Shown here: positions 1 to 6,386 of the stretch, piece by piece
Layout: the number at the start of each line of letters is the position of its first letter
Position numbering within the stretch: position 1 is the stretch's first letter
Source: Bacteroidia bacterium
GTDB lineage: Bacteria > Bacteroidota > Bacteroidia > Bacteroidales > VadinHA17
NCBI GenBank assembly: GCA_026391515.1
Contig: JAPLEC010000444.1
Coordinates: 1-15,833, forward strand
Reading direction: 5' to 3'
Length of the DNA stretch: 15,833 nucleotides
Made by a program: the position numbers and the translations under genes
Notes under the pieces: generated by a model
Told to the model about the DNA's origin: nothing
Databases searched by the model: none
What the model saw: the letters and a program-made list of their open reading frames with translations, nothing else

Positions 1-1
1 G

Positions 2-607
2 TCGCTCTGGAAAAAGTCAATATTATTTATAATTCTGATACTTGTTATTGATCAGATTCTAAAGATATGGGTCAAAACCCACATGCAGATAGGTGACGAA
101 ATCCGTATTTTCGGGAACCGGGGAATGCTGCATTTTATTGAAAATAACGGAATGGCATTCGGGATGGAAATGGGAGGAAAACCTGGTAAATTAATTCTGA
201 GCGTTTTCAGAATTATTGCAATTTTCGGAATAGGATGGTTTCTTCTCTCAATTATCAAGAAGAAAGCTAACCTGGGACTGGTATTTGCTGTCAGTGCTAT
301 TCTGGCAGGAGCAATTGGTAATCTTATCGACAGTGCTTTTTATGGGATGATATTCAGTGAAAGTTTCACACATCCTGCTGTTTTATTTCCCCCCGGCGGC
401 GGGTATTCTTCTTTCCTGCATGGAAGAGTTGTCGATATGTTTTATTTTCCGATCATAAATACTCACTGGCCGGATTGGTCGCCTTTCCGTCCTGGCGAAT
501 CATTTGTATTTTTCAAACCAGTATTTAATATTGCAGATTCAGCAATAACCTGCGGGGTATTTGCAATTGTAATATTCCAGAAGAGAATGTTTAAAAATCT
601 AAACTGA
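2..607 (+). CDS. lspA: Lipoprotein signal peptidase (signal peptidase II), 5' end outside window
   Basis: This inner-membrane aspartyl protease removes signal peptides from prolipoproteins after diacylglyceryl modification. The frame is open from the window edge, so the true start lies upstream. The first visible part is a hydrophobic helix followed by the family motif IDQILKIWVK (about 44-73). Further conserved blocks are ENNGMAFGM, GAIGNLIDSAFYG, HGRVVDMFYF and FKPVFNIADSAI. The catalytic aspartates should be the D of VVDM (434-436) and the D of NIADS (536-538). Several membrane helices are visible. The long insert with GGGYSSFLHG before the first catalytic Asp is, from memory, typical of Bacteroidetes LspA. 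An internal ATG at 83 would remove the first helix and the DQ motif, so it is rejected as the start. The gene is convergent with arsR. Confidence 0.95.
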   Translation, partial: SLWKKSILFIILILVIDQILKIWVKTHMQIGDEIRIFGNRGMLHFIENNGMAFGMEMGGKPGKLILSVFRIIAIFGIGWFLLSIIKKKANLGLVFAVSAILAGAIGNLIDSAFYGMIFSESFTHPAVLFPPGGGYSSFLHGRVVDMFYFPIINTHWPDWSPFRPGESFVFFKPVFNIADSAITCGVFAIVIFQKRMFKNLN

Positions 608-631
608 TTTTTTTTGATTCTGCTACTTTTT

Positions 632-646
632 TTATTCGACGAATAA
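632..646. repeat. 15-bp perfect palindrome downstream of lspA
   Basis: Two 7-bp arms, TTATTCG and CGAATAA, mirror each other around A639. A T-rich run precedes it, and the heptamer repeat begins at its last base. The U-run is on the wrong side for a plus-strand intrinsic terminator. It could be a protein-binding site, or part of the same intergenic repeat element. No function can be assigned. Confidence 0.5.
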
Positions 647-677
647 CCAGCAACAAGAAACTAGTAACTAGCAACTG
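646..677. repeat. Degenerate heptanucleotide tandem repeat
   Basis: Four consecutive 7-bp units and a partial fifth follow the pattern AC-N-AG-N-A, with units starting at 646, 653, 660, 667 and 674. Five of the seven positions are invariant across the four full units; positions 3 and 6 vary. It ends a few bases before the arsR stop codon (682-684). It resembles in form the short tandemly repeated repetitive (STRR) heptamers known from cyanobacteria. The relation to those is only by form. Confidence 0.6.
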
Positions 678-681
678 TTTT

Positions 682-981
682 CTACTCCTTGCAACAATCT
701 CCGATACTGTTCAATATGTTCCGCAGGTTGGCATGCTTCAGATAATACCAGGTATTTTTGCCTTCTCTTTTCGATGATAAGACACCGCGGTCCTTTAAAA
801 TTACAAGATGATGAGAAGCCGTAGCCTGTTCAATGCCGAGCTTTTTATGAATTTCCGTGACGGTTCTTTTCTTACCATCCTCAAGGTAACCGACGATTGA
901 AATTCTTATTGGATGGGCAATTGCTTTAAGCATATTTGCGGCTTTTTCAATTGTTTCCGGGCTCAGCTCTTTTAATTCCAT
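682..981 (-). CDS. ArsR/SmtB-family winged-helix transcriptional regulator
   Basis: This is a 99-residue dimeric DNA-binding repressor of the ArsR type. The characteristic N-terminal segment MLKAIAHPIRISIVGYLEDG (residues 17-36) is followed by the helix-turn-helix: TVTEIHKKLGI, then the recognition helix QATASHHLVILKDRGVL (52-68). A beta-wing follows (SSKREGKNTWYYL). The classical metal site ELCVCD is absent, but the protein ends in Asp-Cys-Cys-Lys-Glu (C96, C97), so thiol or metal sensing is possible. I chose ATG at 979-981. A longer reading from TTG at 1000-1002 would begin inside the predicted -7 promoter element. The gene is divergent from the polyprenyl synthase and convergent with lspA. 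Its targets are unknown; its own promoter and that of the divergent gene are the nearest candidates. Confidence 0.9.
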   Translation of the reverse strand: MELKELSPETIEKAANMLKAIAHPIRISIVGYLEDGKKRTVTEIHKKLGIEQATASHHLVILKDRGVLSSKREGKNTWYYLKHANLRNILNSIGDCCKE

Positions 982-999
982 CTTTGAAAATTTAAGATA

Positions 1000-1007
1000 C
1001 AAATATA
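1000..1007 (-). promoter_or_regulatory. Predicted -7 element of the arsR promoter
   Basis: Read on the minus strand this is TATATTTG, a full match to the Bacteroidetes -7 consensus TAnnTTTG. Transcription would begin roughly 12 bases before the ATG at 981. No clear -33 TTTG element was found at the usual spacing. The surrounding AT-rich sequence (about 998-1025) is only imperfectly symmetrical, so an ArsR operator here is plausible but not demonstrated. Confidence 0.5.
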
Positions 1008-1026
1008 TGTAAATATGTTGATATAT

Positions 1027-1061
1027 CCGGTTACCGGCTGACGGTTACCGGTAGCCGGAAT
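1027..1061. repeat. G+C-rich degenerate heptanucleotide repeat between divergent promoters
   Basis: Five consecutive 7-bp units have a consensus near CCGGTTA and start at 1027, 1034, 1041, 1048 and 1055. Positions 2-4 (CGG) are invariant. It is far richer in G+C than the flanking AT-rich promoter sequence. It lies between the predicted -7 boxes of arsR and the polyprenyl synthase gene, which face away from each other. The 7-bp period is shared with the repeat at 646-677, but the unit sequence is different. Confidence 0.6.
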
Positions 1062-1072
1062 TTAATTATTGC

Positions 1073-1080
1073 TATATTTG
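1073..1080 (+). promoter_or_regulatory. Predicted -7 element of the polyprenyl synthase promoter
   Basis: TATATTTG matches the Bacteroidetes -7 consensus TAnnTTTG exactly and ends 16 bases before the ATG at 1097. The leader would be very short. A -33 element is not evident, because the expected place is occupied by the CGG heptamer repeat. Confidence 0.55.
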
Positions 1081-1096
1081 AATGAAATAAATCAAT

Positions 1097-2071
1097 ATGT
1101 CGATCCTCACTGAAATCAAAAAACCTGTTGAAAAGGAGATGGATGAGTTTGAATCCTACTTCAACAAAACCATGAAAAGTGAGATCCCGCTTCTGAAAAT
1201 AATTTTGAATTATGTTCTTCGCCGCAAAGGAAAACAGATGAGGCCTTTGCTTGTATTTCTGACAGCCAGGCTTAACGGTACAATATCTGAAGCAACTTTT
1301 GTTGCAGCAACGTTGATTGAACTTCTTCATACTGCCTCCCTTGTTCATGATGATGTGGTTGATGATGCTCATGAACGCAGGGGCGCCATTTCAATAAATG
1401 CTTTATGGAATTCTAAAATAGCCGTACTTGTTGGTGATTACATGCTTTCAAAAGGATTGTTAATCAGTGTCGAAAAAGCTCGTTACGATATGCTTGAGAT
1501 TGTTTCAGAAGCTGTTAATTCAATGGCCGAAGGAGAGCTTTTGCAATTGCAAAAGGCCAGAAAATTAAATATTAAGGAAGATGATTACTATAAGATAATC
1601 ATCAGCAAGACGGCTGCATTAATATCTGCCTGCACTGCAACCGGAGCAATATCTGTCACCGATGACCCGGATACCATTCAACTGATGAAGGATTTCGGCG
1701 AAAATATCGGCATTGCATTCCAGATCAGAGACGATATTCTTGACTATGAGGCAAATGGACTAACCGGAAAAACTGTCGGAAATGATATTAAAGAACGGAA
1801 AATTACACTTCCTCTTATTCATTCATTGGAGCTTGCATCTCTTTCCCAGAAAAGAGAAATAATGTCAATTGTAAAAAGCAGGAAAAAAACCAAGGCAGAA
1901 ATAGATGAAGTTATCCTGTTTGTAACCGTTTCAGGAGGATTGGAATATGCTGAGCTTAAAATGAACCAATATCGTGATAAGGCACTAGCAATTCTGGATT
2001 CTTATCCGGCTTCAGAAGTAAAAGAATCGTTAAAGAGGTTTGTACACTTTACTACTTCGCGAAATAAATGA
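1097..2071 (+). CDS. All-trans polyprenyl diphosphate synthase (long-chain, IspB/octaprenyl type)
   Basis: This soluble trans-isoprenyl diphosphate synthase of 324 residues extends farnesyl or geranylgeranyl diphosphate with isopentenyl diphosphate, giving the side chain of menaquinone. The substrate-binding lysine-arginine region is GKQMRPLLV (45-53). The first aspartate-rich motif is HDDVVDDAHERRG (D85, D86, D89) and the second is RDDILDYEANGLTGK (D212, D213, D216). Then GNDIKERKITLPLI follows. The residue five positions before the first DDxxD is Ala80, a small residue. In this family that leaves the elongation tunnel open and points to a long-chain product rather than FPP. Length is normal for the family. 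It is divergent from arsR, and its end is 17 bases from the end of the convergent MFS gene. The exact chain length cannot be read from sequence. Confidence 0.9.
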   Translation: MSILTEIKKPVEKEMDEFESYFNKTMKSEIPLLKIILNYVLRRKGKQMRPLLVFLTARLNGTISEATFVAATLIELLHTASLVHDDVVDDAHERRGAISINALWNSKIAVLVGDYMLSKGLLISVEKARYDMLEIVSEAVNSMAEGELLQLQKARKLNIKEDDYYKIIISKTAALISACTATGAISVTDDPDTIQLMKDFGENIGIAFQIRDDILDYEANGLTGKTVGNDIKERKITLPLIHSLELASLSQKREIMSIVKSRKKTKAEIDEVILFVTVSGGLEYAELKMNQYRDKALAILDSYPASEVKESLKRFVHFTTSRNK

Positions 2072-2088
2072 TTCCCCTCTTTTTTTGA

Positions 2089-3375
2089 TCAGTTCTCGGC
2101 TTCAAGCTTAATTTTAGCCACTTTGTCTATATCAGCAACGTAGAACCTTGATCCGATATAAAATAGAAGCGATCCTAAGATCAAAACAAACGGAAGGATA
2201 GACATTGATACCTTGATGTTTGAAAGATCTGATATTCTTCCCAGGACTATTGGTGCTGTAAATGATCCCAGAAGATTCTGGACGGCAACGGCAATAGCAT
2301 ATGAAGTTGCTCTGAGTCCCGGATGTACAACATCCTGGGTAACAGCAGCAGCTCCTGCTATAAAAGTCATTATTGTTATACCAAAAACGAAAAGAACCAA
2401 AAGCTGCGAAGTTCCTTTCATAAATACAAGAGCAATAAATAATAAGACTGCAGAAAACAATGTAGAAAGCGCAGGAAATAAAAGTCTTGCCTTTTTTTGT
2501 TTTTCTCTCCATTTGTCAATCAAGAAGCCCCCCAGCGGGGCTCCGATTATTGCAAGAAGCATCACGGCACCTGCAAGGCTACCTGCTACTTCCGGTTCAA
2601 TTCCTCTCACTTTTTGAAAATATGTCGGAAGCCACACTATCATCGCCGTTGTTACAAATACAACTGCAGCCATTCCAAAATAGGTCAGGATCAGTGATGG
2701 TTTGGAAATAAATTCACGGAACAAATCTTTTGTTTTCATCTTGATTTTGTTGTTCATCTTATCAACAACAGCAAGATCTACAGTCTTATAGTCCTTTACA
2801 AACAGGAAAAGAATGGCGACAATTAATCCGGGAACTGCGACAATGCCAAAAGCATGCTTCCAGCCCAGAGCTTGGGCGATAATACCACCCATAGCCACAC
2901 CCACGGCAGAACCAAGTGGGATCGAAGCATTCCACAGCCCCATCATTTTTGATCTTTTTTCAAGAGGATACATGCCTGAGATAAGAGCGCTGCCCCCGGG
3001 GGCATATCCTGCTTCGCCAAATCCGATAAATATTCTGGCCATAAATAGCTGAACATAATTTCCTGTGAACGCACATAGAGCGGTTGCTAAACTCCATACG
3101 ATTGCCATTATTCCTATTGTTTTTGTTCTGCTCCAGCGGTCAATAAGAATAGAAACAGGAAAAGTAAGAATTCCGATAGCCAGATAAATGACCGATACAA
3201 GCCCTCCGTTTTGAGTATCAGTAGTGCCCCAGTCTGTTTTTATAAAGGAAAACATTGAATTTACGACCATCCTGTCAGCATAGTCAAACAAATAGAGCAG
3301 GAACAGAAGTATGAATATGTAGTTCGAATACCCCTTTGAAAACAAGTATCCCTGGCGGTTTTCCTGATTATTCAT
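2089..3375 (-). CDS. Major facilitator superfamily permease, Spinster / anion:cation symporter-like
   Basis: This is a 428-residue inner-membrane protein with about 12 predicted hydrophobic helices and a hydrophilic central loop (about residues 195-215). Helix 1 ends in LFDYADRMVVNSMF, the [N/D]-x-x-D-R motif seen in Spinster-like and ACS-family MFS members. The MFS signature between helices 2 and 3 appears as IDRWSRTKTIGIMA. RIFIGFGEAGYAPGGSALISGMYP fits the helix 4-5 region (quoted in parts: RIFIGFGEAGYAPG, then GSALISGMYP). The second-half repeat is GGFLIDKW and GRISDLSN. These features place it in the MFS with confidence. The substrate could be an organic anion, a sugar acid or a lipid-like compound, and the sequence does not decide. 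It is transcribed away from the CoA-binding gene, with no clear -7 box in the 147-base gap. Confidence 0.88.
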   Translation of the reverse strand: MNNQENRQGYLFSKGYSNYIFILLFLLYLFDYADRMVVNSMFSFIKTDWGTTDTQNGGLVSVIYLAIGILTFPVSILIDRWSRTKTIGIMAIVWSLATALCAFTGNYVQLFMARIFIGFGEAGYAPGGSALISGMYPLEKRSKMMGLWNASIPLGSAVGVAMGGIIAQALGWKHAFGIVAVPGLIVAILFLFVKDYKTVDLAVVDKMNNKIKMKTKDLFREFISKPSLILTYFGMAAVVFVTTAMIVWLPTYFQKVRGIEPEVAGSLAGAVMLLAIIGAPLGGFLIDKWREKQKKARLLFPALSTLFSAVLLFIALVFMKGTSQLLVLFVFGITIMTFIAGAAAVTQDVVHPGLRATSYAIAVAVQNLLGSFTAPIVLGRISDLSNIKVSMSILPFVLILGSLLFYIGSRFYVADIDKVAKIKLEAEN

Positions 3376-3522
3376 AATAGCTACTTTTAATTACCCTATG
3401 ACCAAGTAAATAAAAAAAAATATCTGTTGTTTTTTTTATCGTAATTTTAAGTCTTTATACTTATCATTACTTTTTTAAAAGGAGTCTAATTTCATAAGTT
3501 AGAAATAAAAGAAACTACGATT

Positions 3523-3972
3523 ATGGCAACATTAAAACAAATTGAAGAATTTCTTGTATCAGAACCGATAGCAATGGTTGGGGTTTCTCGTAATCCTAAA
3601 AAATTTGGATTTGCTGCTTTCAGAGAGCTGAAAGAAAAAGGAATGAATATTATTCCGGTCAATCCACATGCTGAAGAGATTCATGGGGCAAAAGTGTACC
3701 CTGATATTAAATCATTACCAGCCGAGACAAAGGGTTTGATCGTTATGACTCAAAAAAGCAAAACCGCAGAAGTGATCAGAGAAGCTAAAAACAGGGGATT
3801 TAAACACATCTGGATACAACAGATGTCCGAGTCAAAAGAGGCTCTGCAGGAACTCAAGGATACGGATATTAATTATATTTCGGGTCAGTGCATACTTATG
3901 TATTACAAACCGCATAGCTTTCATAAATTCCATGGAAAACTTAAAAAGTTTTTTGGCCGTTATCCAAAGTAG
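3523..3972 (+). CDS. CoA-binding (Rossmann) domain protein, YccU-like
   Basis: This 149-residue protein is a single CoA_binding_2 domain. The nucleotide-binding loop is IAMVGVSRNPKKFGFAAFREL (in parts IAMVGVSRNPKKFG and FAAFREL, about 17-37), followed by GMNIIPVNPHAEEIHGAKVYPDI, the usual strand with NP and the GxxxYPxI turn (about 40-62). Later come KSKTAEVIREAKNRGFKHIWIQQ and the short CILMYY strand near the end. The family has a succinyl-CoA-synthetase-alpha-like fold, binds CoA or a related nucleotide, and has no firmly established reaction. It is the first gene of a tight plus-strand run; the next gene, an acyl-CoA thioesterase type, starts 17 bases later, which agrees with a CoA-related role. 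A signal sequence is absent, so the protein is cytoplasmic. Confidence 0.88.
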   Translation: MATLKQIEEFLVSEPIAMVGVSRNPKKFGFAAFRELKEKGMNIIPVNPHAEEIHGAKVYPDIKSLPAETKGLIVMTQKSKTAEVIREAKNRGFKHIWIQQMSESKEALQELKDTDINYISGQCILMYYKPHSFHKFHGKLKKFFGRYPK

Positions 3973-3989
3973 ATTCTAATCTGTTTTTT

Positions 3990-4394
3990 ATGGAAGAAAC
4001 AAAATTCACTTACAGCATAGAACTGACTGTAAGAGATTATGAATGTGATATCCAGGGTGTTGTAAATAATGCAATCTATCAGCATTATCTAGAACATGCC
4101 AGGCATGAGTTTCTTATATCAAAGGGAATAAATTTCATTAAACTTCATGAAGAGGGTATCGATCTTATTGTTACCAGGGCTGAAATAGATTATAAATACC
4201 CTCTGCGAAGCAGTGATAAATTTGTAATTCGTCTTTATATTCTCAGAGAAGGAAATGCCCGGTTATTGTTCATTCAGGAAATTTTCAGGCTGCCTGATGA
4301 AAAGCTGATCGTTAAAGCAAAGATTACTGGGGTTGCAACCAAAAATGGCAAACCTATCCGGCCAGGTGAAATTTTTGATCGTTTAAACATCTAA
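3990..4394 (+). CDS. Acyl-CoA thioesterase, 4-hydroxybenzoyl-CoA thioesterase (YbgC-like) hotdog fold
   Basis: This 134-residue cytoplasmic hotdog-fold protein probably hydrolyses an acyl-CoA or acyl-ACP thioester. The family active-site segment is VRDYECDIQGVVNNAIYQHY (residues 14-33), with D20 at the position of the catalytic Asp and the GVVNNAxYxxYLEHAR signature following. The later segments ITRAEIDYKYPLR-like (VTRAEIDYKYPLR) and the C-terminal strands fit a single hotdog domain of normal length. The Asn-Asn after GVV, where some members have His, resembles the fatty-acyl thioesterase branch. The gene lies 17 bases after the CoA-binding gene and 17 bases before the aldo/keto reductase gene, so co-transcription is likely. 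Substrate is not determinable. Confidence 0.88.
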   Translation: MEETKFTYSIELTVRDYECDIQGVVNNAIYQHYLEHARHEFLISKGINFIKLHEEGIDLIVTRAEIDYKYPLRSSDKFVIRLYILREGNARLLFIQEIFRLPDEKLIVKAKITGVATKNGKPIRPGEIFDRLNI

Positions 4395-4411
4395 TAATCA
4401 ATTCTGATATT

Positions 4412-5335
4412 ATGGGAAAGAAAAATTTGACCAGAAGACAGTTTGTTGCCACGCTGACAGCAGGTGCGGGAACATTGTTTTTAGGCAATATAATCCGGGC
4501 TGTCCCTGCTCCCAAAATACCAAACCAGGTTGATCCGTTTCAGATTATTACACTTGGAAATAGCGGGATTAAGACAACCCTTCTTGGCCTGGGAACCGGA
4601 TTTAACGGAGGAAACCGTTCCTCTGCAATAACAAGAGCAGGCGTTGCCGAATCAGTCATCAGTTATGCTTATTCTGCAGGTATCCGGTTTTTTGATTGTG
4701 CTGACACATACGGAACACATCCCTATGCTGCGAAGGCCCTTAAAAATCTTCCCAGGGATAAATACACGCTGAGCTCTAAAATCTGGGCTTCGGGGGGAGG
4801 AATTCCGGAACAGGAACGTCCTGATGCCGATATTGTTGTTGATCGTTTCCGTAAAGAGCTGAATACTGATTACCTTGATCTTGTTCAGATACATTGCATG
4901 ACTAACGCAACCTGGACCGATGAACAAAAAAAACAGATGGACATCCTTGAAAATCTTAAAGCCAGAGGAGTTATAAGGGCACACGGAGTTTCTGTTCATT
5001 CGTTGCAGGCAATGGAAGCTGCTGCTGAAAGTCAGTGGGTAGATGTAATTCATGTCCGCATAAATCCTTTCGGAGCTGCAATGGATTCAAAAGATCCGGA
5101 AAAGGTAATTCCTGTTATTAAGAAACTGCATGATTCCGGTAAAGGTGTTATTGGTATGAAGCTTATTGGAAATGGAGACTTTAAGAATGATTCTGAAAAA
5201 ATTGATCAGTCATTAAAATATGTTCTTGGCCTTGAAACAGTTGATATGATAATTGTGGGATTTGAAAGACCTGACCAGATAGATAATTATGCCGCAAGAG
5301 TTGCAAATGCGCTTAAATTGTGCTGGAAAAAATAA
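4412..5335 (+). CDS. Tat-exported aldo/keto reductase
   Basis: This 307-residue AKR-superfamily oxidoreductase has a twin-arginine signal. The N-terminus has LTRRQFVATLTAGAG (R8, R9) followed by a hydrophobic stretch ending near AVPAP, so folded export with bound cofactor is expected. The barrel shows the catalytic tetrad: D95 in FFDCADTYG, Y100 in the same motif, K123 in SSKIW and H161 in LVQIHCM. Further typical pieces are DYLDLVQIH, LKARGVIRAHGVS and the C-terminal IIVGFERPDQIDNY. AKRs reduce carbonyls or oxidise alcohols with NAD(P)H. Exported Tat members are common in Bacteroidetes and may use tightly bound cofactor (inference). It sits 17 bases after the thioesterase gene and 12 bases before an exported lactonase-like gene, suggesting a periplasmic sugar or polyol oxidation step producing a lactone. 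Confidence 0.87.
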   Translation: MGKKNLTRRQFVATLTAGAGTLFLGNIIRAVPAPKIPNQVDPFQIITLGNSGIKTTLLGLGTGFNGGNRSSAITRAGVAESVISYAYSAGIRFFDCADTYGTHPYAAKALKNLPRDKYTLSSKIWASGGGIPEQERPDADIVVDRFRKELNTDYLDLVQIHCMTNATWTDEQKKQMDILENLKARGVIRAHGVSVHSLQAMEAAAESQWVDVIHVRINPFGAAMDSKDPEKVIPVIKKLHDSGKGVIGMKLIGNGDFKNDSEKIDQSLKYVLGLETVDMIIVGFERPDQIDNYAARVANALKLCWKK

Positions 5336-5347
5336 CAAGGTATTTAT

Positions 5348-6250
5348 ATGTGTAAAAATTGTTTTTTATCCTTATTATTTCTCGGTTGTACTCTGCTTAT
5401 CTCAGCTCAGGATAATGATTTATCAAAAATTATTAAACCGGGAGCAATACTTGAAAAGCTTGCAGATGGCTTTGAGTTTACAGAAGGACCAACTGCTGAC
5501 ATAAATGGCAATGTTTATTTTACAGATCAGCCTAATAACCGTATAATGGTCTGGAATATAAAGACCGGCCTTTCTGTTTTCATGCAGCCTTCAGGCCGGT
5601 CAAACGGCCTTTCATTTGATAAAAATGGTAATCTCTGGTCGTGTGCCGACGAAAAGAATGAACTCTGGAAAATAACTCCTGATAAACAGGTTGAAATAAT
5701 TATCAGCAACTTCGGTGAAAAGCTTTTAAATGGCCCTAATGATCTATGGATAGTACCTGATGGTAGTATTTATTTTACAGATCCTTTTTATAAGCGTACA
5801 TGGTGGAATCATAGCGATATGCCTCAGGAAAAACAGTGCGTTTATTATCTGAAGCCGGATCATAAAACTGTAATCAGAGTTGCAGAAGATCTTCAGCAGC
5901 CCAATGGAATTGTTGGAACTCCTGATGGCAGGATGTTATTTGTTGCCGATATCCGTGGAAATAAAACATGGTCATATTCAATAAATTCAGATGGTACGCT
6001 TTCCGGTAAAAAGCTCTTCTGCGAAATGGGTTCTGATGGCATGACAATTGATTCAATGGGGAATCTTTATCTTACAGGAAAAGGTGTTACCATTTTTGAT
6101 AAGACCGGCAAAAAACTGGGGAATATTCCTGTTCCGGAAAACTGGACTGCAAATGTCTGTTTTGGTGACAGAAATATGAAAAGCCTTTTTATTACTGCAA
6201 GCAAAGGGCTTTACCGTATCAGACTAAAAGTAAAAGGGACATCCGGTTAA
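5348..6250 (+). CDS. Exported SMP-30/gluconolactonase/LRE-family hydrolase
   Basis: This 300-residue six-bladed beta-propeller of the SMP-30 family typically opens sugar lactones using one divalent metal ion. Likely metal or active-site residues align as E46 (FEFTEGP), N131 (GPNDLW), N186 (QPNGI) and D230 (GSDGMTID). Blade repeats are visible as DGFxFTEGP, NGLSFDKNGNLW, VPDGSIYFTD, TPDGRMLFVAD and DSMGNLYLT. The N-terminus is hydrophobic (residues 6-19). A type I cleavage after ISA (before Q21) is likely. LGC at residues 12-14 could also be read as a weak lipobox. The protein therefore acts in the periplasm or at the outer envelope, like the Tat-exported aldo/keto reductase 12 bases upstream. 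It is the last gene of the 3523-6250 run. Confidence 0.88.
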   Translation: MCKNCFLSLLFLGCTLLISAQDNDLSKIIKPGAILEKLADGFEFTEGPTADINGNVYFTDQPNNRIMVWNIKTGLSVFMQPSGRSNGLSFDKNGNLWSCADEKNELWKITPDKQVEIIISNFGEKLLNGPNDLWIVPDGSIYFTDPFYKRTWWNHSDMPQEKQCVYYLKPDHKTVIRVAEDLQQPNGIVGTPDGRMLFVADIRGNKTWSYSINSDGTLSGKKLFCEMGSDGMTIDSMGNLYLTGKGVTIFDKTGKKLGNIPVPENWTANVCFGDRNMKSLFITASKGLYRIRLKVKGTSG

Positions 6251-6319
6251 ATTTCTGATCTAAAAAGCTCCGGATTTTCTTATCAGCCTTTATATTTATC
6301 AATCATTTAAAAAATTAAC

Positions 6320-6327
6320 TAAATTTG
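6320..6327 (+). promoter_or_regulatory. Predicted -7 element upstream of phosphofructokinase
   Basis: TAAATTTG matches TAnnTTTG. It lies in a 136-base AT-rich gap and would give a leader of about 50-55 bases before the ATG at 6387. This indicates that the pfk-HAD pair has its own promoter, separate from the upstream four-gene run. No clear -33 element and no Shine-Dalgarno sequence were found. Confidence 0.5.
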
Positions 6328-6386
6328 AACCCTTTTAAAACATTATTTTTTTAATAGATTTTTTTATTAATTCAACTATCGAAAAG

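Noticed and set aside
982..1002. N-terminal extension of ArsR from TTG at 1000-1002
   Set aside because: The TTG lies in the predicted -7 promoter box, and the ATG at 981 gives a normal ArsR length.
1031..1372. Minus-strand reading frame opposite the polyprenyl synthase start
   Set aside because: It is antisense to a clear gene and has low-complexity, Cys-rich composition with no recognisable domain.
2132..2617. Several overlapping frames on both strands within the MFS gene
   Set aside because: They are shadows of the 428-codon permease frame.
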